64,000 bases of DNA, from contig NZ_JARVWW010000018.1 of assembly GCF_029846715.1 (NCBI RefSeq), positions 1 through 64,000 of the forward strand, written 5' to 3'. Position 1 is the first letter of the stretch; each line of letters starts with the position of its first letter. A program made the position numbers and the translations under genes. This DNA is from Bradyrhizobium nivariense (GTDB taxonomy: Bacteria; Pseudomonadota; Alphaproteobacteria; Rhizobiales; Xanthobacteraceae). The notes beneath the pieces were generated by a model. It saw only the letters and a program-made list of their open reading frames with translations, did no database searches and was not told the DNA's origin. Shown one piece after another: positions 24,460 to 35,238 of the stretch.

Positions 24460-24945
24460 ATGACGATAACGAAGCAGACCAACCTGCGCGCAGACAAGCG
24501 GCGCGGCTTTCAAGCACGTTGGCGCGGCTTGCGCCTGTTCGCGGCCGCGGCGCTGGTTGGCGTTGCGCTTGCCGGCTGCACCGGCGAGCAGTTCCAAAAG
24601 GGTTACATCCTGCCGCCCGGCGCGCTGGAGCAGATTCCGATCGGCGCGAGCCAGGACCAGGTGCTGATCGTGATGGGCACGCCCTCCACGGTCGCAACCC
24701 TCGACGGCGAAGTGTTCTATTACATCTCGCAGCGTTCGGAGCGCGTGGTCGCCTTCATGAACCAGAAGGTGGTCGACCAGCGCGTCATCGCCGTCTACTT
24801 CGACAAGAACCGGCGCGTGCGCCGGCTTGCGAATTACGGCCTCCAGGACGGCAAGATCTTCGACTTCATCAGCCGCACCACGGCGACGTCGGGCCAGGAG
24901 ATGAGCTACCTCACGCCGATCTTCAAGCTCCTCAGCTTTAACTGA
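24460..24945 (+). CDS. bamE: Outer membrane protein assembly factor BamE (SmpA/OmlA)
   Basis: The 161-residue lipoprotein has an n-region rich in Arg and Lys, a hydrophobic stretch (LRLFAAAALVGVAL) and the lipobox LAGC near residue 34, so it is lipidated and exported to the outer membrane. The mature part is the SmpA/OmlA domain (PIGASQDQVLIVMGTPS, VFYYISQ), ending with an extension (GLQDGKIFDFISRTT). BamE stabilises the BamA-BamD complex that inserts beta-barrel proteins. I used the ATG at 24460; upstream frame is non-conserved. Confidence 0.93.
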   Translation: MTITKQTNLRADKRRGFQARWRGLRLFAAAALVGVALAGCTGEQFQKGYILPPGALEQIPIGASQDQVLIVMGTPSTVATLDGEVFYYISQRSERVVAFMNQKVVDQRVIAVYFDKNRRVRRLANYGLQDGKIFDFISRTTATSGQEMSYLTPIFKLLSFN

Positions 24946-25041
24946 GCCTTCAGCCTGCGGCGTCGTGCCGCTTCGTGCGACTTGCCGTTGTGCATCCGGT
25001 TCCATACGCTCCCTGCAAAACAAGAAGCAGGGAGTGGATTC

Positions 25042-26043
25042 GTGTCCAATAAATTGCTGTCCCGCCGTCGCGTGCTCACCGGTGCTGCCGGCCTCTCGGC
25101 CGCGGCGATCCTGCCGCGATCGAGCCTGGCAGACTGGAAACCCACCGAAAACGTCCGCCTCGTCGTGCCGGCTGCCGCCGGCGGTTCGACCGACGTGATG
25201 GGCCGGCTCCTGGCCGCGCATCTGCAAACGGCCTGGGGCCAGTCGGCTGTGGTGGAAAACCGCTCCGGCGGCGGCGGGACGATCGGCACGGCCGAGGTGG
25301 TCCGCGCCAAGCCGGACGGCCACACCATCCTGATCGGCAATCCCGGTCCGAACGCGATCGCCTACAGCATCTTCAAGAACCTCACCTACAAGCCGGACCA
25401 GCTCCAGCCGGTCTCCAACATGATCCGGATCCCGAACATCGTCTCGGCGCATCCGAAGACCGGCATCAAGTCGATCGCCGAGCTGGTCGCCTATCTCAAG
25501 GCCAATCCGGACAAGCTCAGCTACGCCTCCTCCGGCGTCGGCCAGAGCCCTCACCTCACCGGCGCCTGGTTTCTCCAGCTCACCGGCCTGAAGATGACGC
25601 ATATCCCGTTCCGCGGCGCCGGTCCCGCGCTCCAGGCGGCCCTTGCCGGCGACATCCAGATTCTGTTCGACAACCTCTATCCGAGCCTGCCGCAGGTGCA
25701 GAACGGCACCCTCACCGGCCTCTGCGTCACCACGACCGAGCGTAGCGACCTCGCGCCGAACCTGCCGACCATGCGCGAGAGCGCGCCGGAGCTCGCGGCT
25801 TTCGACGTCTCGTCGTGGTTCTCGGTTTTCCTGCCGAAGGGCGTCCCGGCGCCGGTGCTCGAGGCGCTCAATCTCCAGGTGAAGGCGATGCTGGAGCGCG
25901 ACGACATCAAGAAGAACATCGCCGCCATGGGCGCCCGCGCCGACTACGGCACCCCCGACCAGTTTGCCGCCTTCGTGGACGCCGAGACGAAGAAGTTCGC
26001 CGGCATCATCCAGAAGGAAGGACTGCAGATGGACGTGCAGTGA
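25042..26043 (+). CDS. Tripartite tricarboxylate transporter (Bug-type) substrate-binding protein
   Basis: The 333-residue periplasmic protein starts at GTG 25042 with a twin-arginine-like signal (SRRRVLTGAAGLSAAAILP, then a cleavage region at SLA). The mature part is the TctC/Bug fold: VRLVVPAAAGGSTDVMGR, VENRSGGGGTIG, KPDGHTILIG, YASSGVGQSPHLTG and VPAPVLEALN. Bug proteins bind small carboxylates and related metabolites. No membrane subunits (TctA/TctB) are adjacent, so this is an orphan binding protein, a frequent situation in Bradyrhizobium. The substrate is unknown. Confidence 0.93.
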   Translation: MSNKLLSRRRVLTGAAGLSAAAILPRSSLADWKPTENVRLVVPAAAGGSTDVMGRLLAAHLQTAWGQSAVVENRSGGGGTIGTAEVVRAKPDGHTILIGNPGPNAIAYSIFKNLTYKPDQLQPVSNMIRIPNIVSAHPKTGIKSIAELVAYLKANPDKLSYASSGVGQSPHLTGAWFLQLTGLKMTHIPFRGAGPALQAALAGDIQILFDNLYPSLPQVQNGTLTGLCVTTTERSDLAPNLPTMRESAPELAAFDVSSWFSVFLPKGVPAPVLEALNLQVKAMLERDDIKKNIAAMGARADYGTPDQFAAFVDAETKKFAGIIQKEGLQMDVQ

Positions 26044-26248
26044 TGGGTTCGGTCTGCGGCGCCGGGGCTTTGATCCAGTTGAAAACGAGGAGCACCGCCG
26101 CAGCCAATGCGACCGCCAAGAGGGTGCGTGGCTGAAGCGACCCTGATCTCCTGGCTCCGGTTTGCGCTTTACCGCAGCTTGGACAGAGGGTCGTGCCCAT
26201 CGGCATATCGCTGCCGCACTGATTGCACCTGGTCATCTCGAACTTCAT
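26006..26248 (-). CDS. Small zinc-ribbon membrane protein
   Basis: The 80-residue product starts at ATG 26248 (MKFEMTRCNQCGSDMPMGTT) and carries a CxxC...CxxC zinc ribbon (RCNQCGSD, LCPSCGKAQ) followed by one transmembrane helix (TLLAVALAAAVLLVFNWI) and a short Pro-rich tail. It is opposite to, and overlaps by 38 bases, the 3' end of the Bug-type gene. Zinc-ribbon single-pass proteins of this type are common but uncharacterised. The coding call rests on the paired Cys motif and TM segment. Confidence 0.65.
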   Translation of the reverse strand: MKFEMTRCNQCGSDMPMGTTLCPSCGKAQTGARRSGSLQPRTLLAVALAAAVLLVFNWIKAPAPQTEPITARPSAVLPSG

Positions 26249-26294
26249 GGTGACCAACCTCTCCGGAAATCGCCGCATCCGACTGGCAGCCGAC

Positions 26295-26323
26295 AAAAAA
26301 CCCGCGGCTTGCACCGCGGGTTT
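26295..26323 (-). terminator. Rho-independent terminator of hppA
   Basis: On the minus strand a perfect CCCGCGG/CCGCGGG stem (26301-26307 with 26314-26320, 6-base loop) is followed by six T (plus-strand A-run 26295-26300), 24 bases after the hppA stop. Confidence 0.85.
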
Positions 26324-26346
26324 GTCGCAGCAACGCTGCCTCTGGT

Positions 26347-28467
<2,121 letters not shown>

Positions 28468-28555
28468 GTGATTTTTTGCCTCAGATCCTTGATGAACGTA
28501 CCCCCGGCGCCTTTTGTTCTTCCGTCGTGCGGTGCGGCGCCTTGATTGTGAACAA

Positions 28556-28582
28556 GGCCGCCCCCTGCCCGAAGGGGCGGCC
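28556..28582. terminator. Strong intergenic hairpin between thiL and hppA
   Basis: A perfect 9-bp stem GGCCGCCCC/GGGGCGGCC with a 9-base loop lies about 120 bases beyond the thiL stop on the minus strand and 89 bases before hppA. The bases after it on the minus strand (TTGTTC) are only weakly T-rich, so it may terminate the rib-nusB-thiL transcript or structure the hppA leader. Confidence 0.5.
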
Positions 28583-28704
28583 CTAGTCGGTCACGAGCTT
28601 GCCAAAATCAAATTGAGGGTGCAACGCCGGATAAGGCCGAAAAGCCGATCTCGGCAGGTATTTAAGCCCGTCTTGAGAGCCCGGACGCCGGTTTGGAGCA
28701 ATTC

Positions 28705-29703
28705 CTAGAAGTGGCTGTAGGACAGCCGCTTCAAGACCAGTTCCTGACCCTGCCCGTCCAGGAAGCGCGGCCGCTCATGGCCCGCGACGATCGTGCCGAT
28801 GGCGGTGACGGAAAGACCTGCAGCCCGCCCAAAGGCAATCAGCGTGTCGCATTGCGCCGGCGGAACGGTGCACAGCACCTCGTAATCGTCGCCCCCGGCA
28901 AGCAGCGTCTCGACGCAAACGATGTTGCCCGCGATCAGGCCGGCCGCAGCAGCCGAGAGCGGCACGCTCGCCACGTCGATCGTGGCCGAGACGCCTGATG
29001 CCGCACAGAGCTTTGTCAGATCTCCGGCAAGGCCGTCGGAGACATCCATCGCAGCCGTCGCATGGTCCCGCACGGCCTGCGCGAGAGCATTGCGCGGCTG
29101 CGGCACGCGATATCGCGAGATCAGCATCTCGCGCGCGTGCGGATCGGAGGCCAGCGCACTCGCCACCGTGCCGCCCTTGAGCACGTCGAGGCCAAGCGCG
29201 GCGTCACCGATCGTCCCCGTTACCAGGATGCGGTCGCCCGGCCTCGCGCCGGTGCGGCCGACCATCCGCCCCCGCGGCACGCGGCCGAAGGCTGTGATCG
29301 AGATCATCTGCGGCCCCGGCGTGGAGACCGTATCGCCGCCGAGCAGCGGACAGGCAAAGGTTTTCGCGTCTTCGCCCAGAGCATCCGCGAACGGCCTGAG
29401 CCAGGAATCCTCCTTGCTGCGCAGCGCCAGCGTCAGCACGAAGCCGGCAGGGATCGCGCCCTTGGCCGCGAGATCGGACAGGTTCACCCGCAGCGCCTTG
29501 CGCGCGATGGTGTCGGGCGGATCGGTGGCAAGATAATGCACGCCCTCGACCACCGCGTCGGTGGTGACGACGATGTCCTCGCCGAGTGACTGCAGGATGG
29601 CGGCATCGTCCACCAGCCCCAGCGCGCCGGGATCAGTCGCAAGCGGCTTGAAATAGCGCGCGATGAGGGTGTCTTCGCCGGAGGTTTCTGGTGCGTTCGT
29701 CAT
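28705..29703 (-). CDS. thiL: Thiamine-monophosphate kinase
   Basis: The 332-residue AIR-synthase-superfamily kinase phosphorylates thiamine monophosphate to the pyrophosphate cofactor. Visible motifs: GLVDDAAIL, VVTTDAVVEGVHY, NLSDLAAKGA, LLGGDTVSTPG, VTGTIGDAALGL, AMDVSDGLAGDL and GGDDYEVL. I chose the ATG at 29703; a TTG 15 bases upstream is possible. It follows nusB in the conserved ribH-nusB-thiL arrangement, separated by one copy of the roughly 107-bp palindromic repeat. Confidence 0.95.
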   Translation of the reverse strand: MTNAPETSGEDTLIARYFKPLATDPGALGLVDDAAILQSLGEDIVVTTDAVVEGVHYLATDPPDTIARKALRVNLSDLAAKGAIPAGFVLTLALRSKEDSWLRPFADALGEDAKTFACPLLGGDTVSTPGPQMISITAFGRVPRGRMVGRTGARPGDRILVTGTIGDAALGLDVLKGGTVASALASDPHAREMLISRYRVPQPRNALAQAVRDHATAAMDVSDGLAGDLTKLCAASGVSATIDVASVPLSAAAAGLIAGNIVCVETLLAGGDDYEVLCTVPPAQCDTLIAFGRAAGLSVTAIGTIVAGHERPRFLDGQGQELVLKRLSYSHF

Positions 29704-29724
29704 CGGCGCTAGCCCCAAACTCCA

Positions 29725-29829
29725 CTGTCATCGTCCGGCTTGACCGGGCGATCCAGTACGCCGAGACGCCCGATATCAATAACCGCTGCCGCGGCGTACT
29801 GGATCACCCGCCTTCGCGGGTGATGACAG
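29725..29829. repeat. Palindromic intergenic repeat, copy A
   Basis: An element bounded by CTGTCATC/GATGACAG, with inner GATCCAGTACGCC and GGCGTACTGGATC arms. Each end also forms its own small hairpin around CGCGGG- or CCGGGCG-type sequence. It is shared with copies at 39830, 53486 and 56830. It lies between nusB and thiL within the operon, so any transcript would carry the structure. Confidence 0.85.
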
Positions 29830-29841
29830 CGGAATGTGTGA

Positions 29842-30339
29842 TTACCCCCGCCCGAACTCGTCACCGCGAAACTGGCGGCCGATCTGGTCGAGCACCGCGT
29901 TGACCATGCCGGTCTCCTCACGATCGACGAAGGCGTTGGCGACGTCGACATATTCGGAGACCACAACGCGCCCCGGCACGTCCTTGCGGTGCTCCAATTC
30001 GTAGGCCCCGGCCCGCAGCACCGCGCGCAGGATCGCTTCGATGCGCTTCAACGGCCAGCCCTTCGACAGCGCCTCGTCGATCAGAGGATCGAGCTTCTTC
30101 TGGTCGCGCACGACACCGGAGACGACGTCGCGGAAGAACGCCGCTTCCGCCGGGAGATAGGTGTCGCCCTCGACCTCGTTGCCGAGCCAGTGGCTCTCGA
30201 ACTCCGCAAAAATATCGTTGATGCCAGCGCCCGCGATGTCCATCTGGTAGAGCGCCTGCACGGCTGCGAGCCGCGCCGCACCGCGCCGGTTCGCCTTCTT
30301 CTCCGTGCCGACCGGAGGCTTTTTGCTGTTGTCGGCCAT
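29842..30339 (-). CDS. nusB: Transcription antitermination factor NusB
   Basis: The 165-residue all-helical RNA-binding protein acts with NusE (S10) at boxA of rRNA operons. Signatures: RRGAARLAAVQALYQMDIAG at the N-terminus, a middle VVRDQKKLDPLIDEAL, and AGAYELEHRKDVPGRVVVSEYVDVANAFVDREE at the C-terminus. The ATG at 30339 lies 2 bases after the ribH stop, so translation is coupled. Positioned between ribH and thiL, as in most Rhizobiales. Confidence 0.96.
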   Translation of the reverse strand: MADNSKKPPVGTEKKANRRGAARLAAVQALYQMDIAGAGINDIFAEFESHWLGNEVEGDTYLPAEAAFFRDVVSGVVRDQKKLDPLIDEALSKGWPLKRIEAILRAVLRAGAYELEHRKDVPGRVVVSEYVDVANAFVDREETGMVNAVLDQIGRQFRGDEFGRG

Positions 30340-30341
30340 GA

Positions 30342-30833
30342 TCAAGCCCGCGCCAGGCGGCGCTTGATGCGCAACATCGCAAGTGCGGCACGCGCGGCAT
30401 CGCCGCCCTTGTTGAGCTCGCTGGCGCGCGCCCGCGCCCAGGCCTGTGCCTCGGTGTTGACGGTGAGGATACCGTTGCCGAGCGGCAGCTTTCGCGCCAC
30501 CGCGAGGTCCATCAGCGCGCGCGAGGATTCCTGCGAGACGATCTCGAAATGGATGGTGTCGCCGCGGATCACGCAGCCGAGCGCGATCGCGGCGTCATAG
30601 GGCTTGCCATTGGCAGCCGCGGCATCGATAGCGATCGCCACCGCCGCCGGGATCTCCAGCGCGCCGGGAACCGTGATGATATCATGGGTCAGGCCCGCCG
30701 CCTTCAGCTCGGCCACCGCGCCATCCAGCAGCGCGTCCTGGAGATCGTCATAGAACCGCGCTTCGACAATCAGCGCGCGTGCGCCGGAGATGTCGGTCTG
30801 GTCCTTCAGGGGTGCGCGCCGCGCGTCTGCCAT
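30342..30833 (-). CDS. ribH: 6,7-dimethyl-8-ribityllumazine synthase
   Basis: The 163-residue enzyme condenses 5-amino-6-ribitylamino-uracil with dihydroxybutanone phosphate, the penultimate step of riboflavin synthesis. Family segments: ARALIVEARFYDDL, DIITVPGALEIPAAV, AIALGCVIRGDTIHFEIV with the catalytic-site histidine, and LGNGILTVNTEAQAWARA. It lies downstream of ribD-ribE and upstream of nusB. I chose ATG 30833 over the TTG 6 bases earlier. Confidence 0.96.
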   Translation of the reverse strand: MADARRAPLKDQTDISGARALIVEARFYDDLQDALLDGAVAELKAAGLTHDIITVPGALEIPAAVAIAIDAAAANGKPYDAAIALGCVIRGDTIHFEIVSQESSRALMDLAVARKLPLGNGILTVNTEAQAWARARASELNKGGDAARAALAMLRIKRRLARA

Positions 30834-30905
30834 CGTCAAATCCGTTTCACAGGGGTTGGCGCTATGTAGTCGCCACCAGCGGGTAAGCCAAGTTTAAAGA
30901 CGCAG

Positions 30906-31529
30906 TCACTTCATTTCCGTCAGCCGCGCCGCGTAGCGAGCCATCAGGTCGACCTCGATATTGACCTCGGTGCCCGCCTTCCAGCCGCCGATCGTCGTGA
31001 CCGTCAGGGTGTGCGGGATGATCAGCACCGAAAAGGTCACGTCCTTCACCGTATTAACCGTCAGCGACACGCCGTCGAGCGTGATCGAGCCTTTGGTCGC
31101 GATGAACCGCGCCAGCTCCCGCGTCGTCGAGAGCTCGAACCGCGCCATGTCGGGCAAGTCCTCGCGGCTGACGAGGGTCGCGATGCCATCGGCATGGCCG
31201 GCGACGATATGCCCGCCAAGCTCGTCGCCGATCTTGAGCGCACGCTCGAGGTTAAGCCTCGTGCCGACCCGCCAGTGCTTTGCGGTCGTCAGCGCCAGCG
31301 TCTCGGCCGCGGCATCGACCTCGAACCAAGTCCTTTGAGCAGAGTCTTTGCCGCCTTCGACGCCGGAAGCAACCACCGTCAGGCAGACGCCGTTGCAGGC
31401 GATCGAGGCGCCGTCGGCTATGGTGGTCTGATCGTAGCGGCAGGCGATGCGCAGCCGGTGCAACTGGCCCTGCGCCGTCGGCTTGAAGCCGACGATCTCG
31501 CCGATATCGGTGACAATGCCGGTGAACAT
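30906..31529 (-). CDS. ribE: Riboflavin synthase, alpha chain
   Basis: The 207-residue protein has two lumazine-binding barrels, starting MFTGIVTDIGEIV, with NGVCLTVV, NLERALKIGDELGGHIVAGHADG in barrel one, and TLDGVSLTVNTV and IIPHTL in barrel two. It dismutates two lumazines to riboflavin. It begins one base after the ribD stop (TGACATG), so it is coupled to ribD. The frame extends further upstream but conservation starts at this ATG. In some species the gene is called ribC. Confidence 0.95.
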   Translation of the reverse strand: MFTGIVTDIGEIVGFKPTAQGQLHRLRIACRYDQTTIADGASIACNGVCLTVVASGVEGGKDSAQRTWFEVDAAAETLALTTAKHWRVGTRLNLERALKIGDELGGHIVAGHADGIATLVSREDLPDMARFELSTTRELARFIATKGSITLDGVSLTVNTVKDVTFSVLIIPHTLTVTTIGGWKAGTEVNIEVDLMARYAARLTEMK

Positions 31530-31530
31530 G

Positions 31531-32679
31531 TCAGGTGCGCTCGTAGATGGTGAGAGTATCGTTGTCGAATGTCTCGCTAGCACGAACCTTGTAGGCCTGC
31601 GACTGCGTGATTTTCGACAGGGGCAATGCATCGAGCGCATCGACGCCGCTACTGCCGACCTCTTCCGCGCCGCGGAACAGCCAGACCTCGTCAACGAGGT
31701 CAGCGGCGATGAAGGACGCCGCAACGCGGCTGCCTCCCTCGACCATTAGCCGCGTGATGCCCTTCCCGGCCAATGCATGCAGCACGGCCGGAAGATCGAG
31801 CCCCGAGGCGTTGCCGGGCGGCACGCGGGTCACCTGCGCGCCTGCAGCGCCGAGCCGCGTGGCGGCCGCGGCGTCTGCGAGCTCAGAACCCACCACCCAC
31901 AGCGGAATCTCACGCGCGGAGCCCACGAGCTTGGTCGCGCCGGAAATGCGCAGGCTCTGGTCGAGCACGACGCGCACGGGAGAACGTGCTTCCATGCCCG
32001 GCAGGCGGCAGTTGAGCTGCGGATCGTCCGCCATCACCGTGCCGATGCCGACCAGGATCGCATCGCTCTGCGCACGCAGCAGATGCACGCGGTTGCGCAC
32101 GGCCTCGCCGGTGATCGCGACCGGCTTGCCGCCGGCCGCACCGATCTTGCCGTCGGGCGAGACCGCGAGCTTCAGGATCACATGCGGGCGGCGATCGCGG
32201 ATGCGGCGGAAATGCCCGGCGTGGTCGAAGGCGGCCTCCGCCGCGCACCGACCCACATCCACCGTGATTCCGGCGGCGCGCAGGCGCGCATGGCCCTGAC
32301 CGGCGACTTCCGGATTGGGATCCTCGATCGCTGCCACCACCCGCGTGATGCCAGCCGCGATCACCGCGTCGGCGCAAGGTGGCGACTTGCCGAAATGCGA
32401 ACACGGCTCCAGCGTGACGTAGAGCGTGGCGCCGCGCGCGGCCTCGCCTGCACGCCGCAGCGCTTCAGGCTCGCCATGGGGACGACCGCCAGGTTGGGTC
32501 CAGCCGCGGCCGACGATGACGCCATCCTTGACGATGACGGCACCCACGGCCGGATTGGGCCAGGTGCGCCCCTGCCCGCGCCGGCCGAGCGCAAGCGCCA
32601 ACTGCATGAAGCGCCGATCGGTATCCTTGGACTCGCGGGCCTTCTGCGCGAATTGATCCTCCAGGATGCGGAAGATCAT
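31531..32679 (-). CDS. ribD: Bifunctional riboflavin deaminase/reductase
   Basis: The 382-residue protein fuses a CMP/dCMP-type deaminase (about 22-150; zinc ligands His68 and Glu70 in PHGEPEA, Cys93 and Cys102 in PCSHFGKSPPC) with a DHFR-like reductase (about 165-375; KLAVSPDGKIG, GIGTVMADDPQL, LMVEGGSRVAASF). It performs the second and third steps of riboflavin synthesis. Its ATG overlaps the nrdR stop by 4 bases, and ribE follows immediately. Confidence 0.96.
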   Translation of the reverse strand: MIFRILEDQFAQKARESKDTDRRFMQLALALGRRGQGRTWPNPAVGAVIVKDGVIVGRGWTQPGGRPHGEPEALRRAGEAARGATLYVTLEPCSHFGKSPPCADAVIAAGITRVVAAIEDPNPEVAGQGHARLRAAGITVDVGRCAAEAAFDHAGHFRRIRDRRPHVILKLAVSPDGKIGAAGGKPVAITGEAVRNRVHLLRAQSDAILVGIGTVMADDPQLNCRLPGMEARSPVRVVLDQSLRISGATKLVGSAREIPLWVVGSELADAAAATRLGAAGAQVTRVPPGNASGLDLPAVLHALAGKGITRLMVEGGSRVAASFIAADLVDEVWLFRGAEEVGSSGVDALDALPLSKITQSQAYKVRASETFDNDTLTIYERT

Positions 32680-33158
32680 TTGCGGATCGCGGCGAGCCGC
32701 GCTTGCTCCTCACCGGAGAGCTCGCCGAGCACGTCGGCGAAATCCTTGGCCTCGCGGAAATTGCGGTAGACCGAGGCAAAGCGCACATAGGCGACGTCGT
32801 CGAGCGTGCGCAGGTGCTCCATCACGGTCTCGCCGATCACCTCGGAGGAGATTTCGGCCTCACCCCCGGTCTCGAGCTCGCGCACGATGGTGGAGACCAT
32901 CTTTTCCACCCGCTCCGGCTCGACCTGCCGCTTGCGCAAGGAGATCGACACCGAGCGCATCAGCTTGTCGCGGTCGAACGGCACACGACGGCCGTTGCGC
33001 TTGATCACCGTGAGCTCGCGCAATTGCACGCGCTCGAAAGTGGTGAAGCGAAAATTGCAGGCGACGCACACGCGCCGCCTGCGGATCACGGAAGAGTCCT
33101 CGGTCGGACGCGAGTCCTTTACCTGCGTATCGAGACTGTTGCAGTTCGGGCAGCGCAT
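32676..33158 (-). CDS. nrdR: Ribonucleotide reductase regulator NrdR
   Basis: The 160-residue repressor has an N-terminal zinc ribbon (Cys3, Cys6, Cys31, Cys34) and a C-terminal ATP-cone (about 47-137, VIKRNGRRVPFDRDKLMRSV). It senses ATP/dATP and represses nrd genes at NrdR boxes. It lies 15 bases downstream of glyA and overlaps ribD by 4 bases, the conserved glyA-nrdR-ribD cluster. Confidence 0.97.
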   Translation of the reverse strand: MRCPNCNSLDTQVKDSRPTEDSSVIRRRRVCVACNFRFTTFERVQLRELTVIKRNGRRVPFDRDKLMRSVSISLRKRQVEPERVEKMVSTIVRELETGGEAEISSEVIGETVMEHLRTLDDVAYVRFASVYRNFREAKDFADVLGELSGEEQARLAAIRK

Positions 33159-33173
33159 CCGTTTAGCCCAACC

Positions 33174-34472
33174 TTACTGGTAGATCGGAAACCGATCAGT
33201 GAGCGCCTTGACCCGTTCCTTGATCGCGGCTTCGACCAGCGGCGCCTTGCCGTCGTCGGACTGCGCGATCGCGTTCAGGACTTCGGCGATCATGCCACCG
33301 ACCTGCTGGAATTCAGCGACGCCGAAACCGCGGGTGGTTGCCGCCGGCGTGCCCAGCCGAATACCGGAGGTGACAAACGGCGACGCGGGGTCGAAGGGAA
33401 TGCCGTTCTTGTTGCAAGTGATGGCGGCGCGGACCAGTGCCTTCTCCGAGGTGTTTCCCTTCAGGCCCTTCGGCCGGAGGTCAACGAGCATCAGATGGTT
33501 ATCGGTGCCGCCGGAGACAATGTCGAACCCGTGGCTCTTCATCGCCTCAGCCAGCGCCTTGGCGTTCTCGACGACGTTCTTGGCATAGACCTTGAAGTCC
33601 GGCCGCAGCGCCTCGCCAAAGGCGACCGCCTTCGCCGCGATCACGTGCATCAGGGGCCCGCCCTGCAAGCCGGGGAAGATCGCCGAGTTGAACTTCTTGG
33701 TCAGCGCCTCGTCATTCCACAGCATCAGGCCGCCGCGCGGACCGCGCAGCGATTTGTGCGTCGTGGTGGTGGTGACGTGGGCATGCGGCACGGGCGAGGC
33801 ATGCACGCCGCCGGCCACGAGGCCCGCGAAGTGCGCCATGTCCACCAAGAGGTACGCGCCGACGCTGTCCGCGATCTCGCGGAACCGTTTGAAATCCCAG
33901 GCGCGCGAATAGGCCGAGCCGCCGGCCACGATCAGCTTCGGCTTGACCTCCTCGGCCTGCTTGGCGACCGCGTCCATGTCGATGATCTGGTCCTCGCGGC
34001 GCACGGTGTAGTGCGCCGCCTTGAACCACTTGCCGCTCATGTTGACGGGCGAGCCGTGGGTGAGATGGCCGCCGGCCGCAAGATCGAGGCCCATGAAAGT
34101 GTCGCCGGGCTGAAGCAGCGCCAGAAACACCGCCTGGTTCATCTGGCTGCCGGAGTTCGGCTGCACGTTGGCGAAGTTGGCGCCGAACAGCTTCTTGGCG
34201 CGATCGATCGCGAGGTTCTCGGCGACGTCGACCCACTCACAACCGCCGTAATAGCGCGCGCCCGGATAGCCTTCCGCGTATTTGTTGGTCATCACCGAAC
34301 CCTGCGCTTCCAGCACGGCACGGCTGACGATGTTCTCGGAGGCGATCAGCTCGACCTCATGGCGCTGCCGGCCGAGCTCGCCCTTGATGGCGGCTGCGAT
34401 TTCCGGGTCGGCCTGCTCGAGCGAGGCGGTGAAAAACGAATCGGGTGCGGAGGCGGTTTTGGCGAAGGTCAT
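33174..34472 (-). CDS. glyA: Serine hydroxymethyltransferase
   Basis: The 432-residue PLP enzyme interconverts serine and glycine with tetrahydrofolate, feeding one-carbon and purine pathways. Lys240 in VTTTTTHKSLRGPRGG binds PLP; other conserved parts are ELIASENIVS, NKYAEGYPGARYYGG and GDLGRQR-like start (KGELGRQRHEVELIA). It is the promoter-proximal gene of the nrdR-ribD-ribE-ribH cluster; about 270 bases upstream (34473-34742) hold no gene and probably the promoter and leader. I see no convincing riboswitch there. Confidence 0.97.
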   Translation of the reverse strand: MTFAKTASAPDSFFTASLEQADPEIAAAIKGELGRQRHEVELIASENIVSRAVLEAQGSVMTNKYAEGYPGARYYGGCEWVDVAENLAIDRAKKLFGANFANVQPNSGSQMNQAVFLALLQPGDTFMGLDLAAGGHLTHGSPVNMSGKWFKAAHYTVRREDQIIDMDAVAKQAEEVKPKLIVAGGSAYSRAWDFKRFREIADSVGAYLLVDMAHFAGLVAGGVHASPVPHAHVTTTTTHKSLRGPRGGLMLWNDEALTKKFNSAIFPGLQGGPLMHVIAAKAVAFGEALRPDFKVYAKNVVENAKALAEAMKSHGFDIVSGGTDNHLMLVDLRPKGLKGNTSEKALVRAAITCNKNGIPFDPASPFVTSGIRLGTPAATTRGFGVAEFQQVGGMIAEVLNAIAQSDDGKAPLVEAAIKERVKALTDRFPIYQ

Positions 34473-34742
34473 CTTGCGAATATCTCCACCGCCGCAGCCT
34501 GTTGGCGGGCTACGGGCGGGTCTGGTGTGGCGATCGGAAGCGGCGAGCGCGATCTACCACATCGCCCGCCCCCGGCCAAGTAGTTGCGGGTCGGGCCTGA
34601 GATTTATGCAAGATATGGTGGGGATCGAAGGTTTCGACACTGGGGCGGCTCTAAGGGACCACCCCGTCCGCGAACATCCGGAATGGGGCCGCTTTGAGCC
34701 TCAAACTTCGCGCCGGCACCGCCGGCCGAAGCCAGCGTCCCG

Positions 34743-34964
34743 TCACAGCCCGGTATACCCCGCCTTCACCGGGTCCACGCTGCCGTCGAGCTGGCGCAGA
34801 TAGGTCAGGCCGCACACCGTCAACCTGTGGGTGTCCTTCTCGCCGGCTTCCATCAACGTATGGAGATAGTTCGTGACCTTGGCCCTCGCCTCAGCGCTCG
34901 CCGCTGAGGTGCGGTTGGCGAGCAGGTCATAGGTCTGCATGATGCGGTCGATGGCAGCTTCCAT
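34743..34964 (-). CDS. Small conserved hypothetical protein
   Basis: The 73-residue product starts at ATG 34964 (MEAAIDRIMQTYDLLANRTS) and reads as a single alpha-helical domain with a C-terminal tail ending SVDPVKAGYTGL. There is no signal peptide or membrane helix. It lies 37 bases downstream of another small helical gene (35002-35238) on the same strand, so they probably share a transcript. I recognise no family; the coding call is based on composition, ribosome-binding context and clean helical periodicity. Confidence 0.6.
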   Translation of the reverse strand: MEAAIDRIMQTYDLLANRTSAASAEARAKVTNYLHTLMEAGEKDTHRLTVCGLTYLRQLDGSVDPVKAGYTGL

Positions 34965-35001
34965 GGCACCCTCTGGTTCTTGCCGAGTTTGGGAGTTTTG
35001 A

Positions 35002-35238
35002 TCAGGCAACCGCTTTGGCCTCGGACTGCGCCTCGAACCTGACGATGGCTTTGTTGGCCAGCCTGATCTTGTTGAATTCGCCGCGCTGGAGCAGCTTGAT
35101 GACGATCTCCAGCAGGCGCTCGTCGGTGACGAGGGTGTCGGGGATCGCGCCGGAGCGGCGAAGATAGTTCGCGGCAATGGCATAGGCCTCGCTCACGAGT
35201 TCCACCTTCATCGTCCCCAAGCCGCGCTCGACCAGCAT
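35002..35238 (-). CDS. Small conserved hypothetical protein
   Basis: The 78-residue product starts at ATG 35238, chosen because GGAGG lies 6 bases upstream; a second ATG is at 35211. The sequence (ELVSEAYAIAANYLRRSGAI, then DERLLEIVIKLLQRGEFNKI) is helical, with basic residues at the end (RLANKAIVRFEAQSEAK). The longer open frame upstream is not credible. No family is recognised. It is followed by the 73-residue gene and preceded by the MarR-type regulator, convergence and co-expression unknown. Confidence 0.65.
   Translation of the reverse strand: MLVERGLGTMKVELVSEAYAIAANYLRRSGAIPDTLVTDERLLEIVIKLLQRGEFNKIRLANKAIVRFEAQSEAKAVA

Noticed and set aside
34473..34742. Possible riboswitch or tmRNA-like RNA upstream of glyA
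   Set aside because: GGTTTCGAC-type bits around 34630 look suggestive, but no complete conserved glycine-riboswitch, SAM-II or two-piece tmRNA core could be folded by eye.
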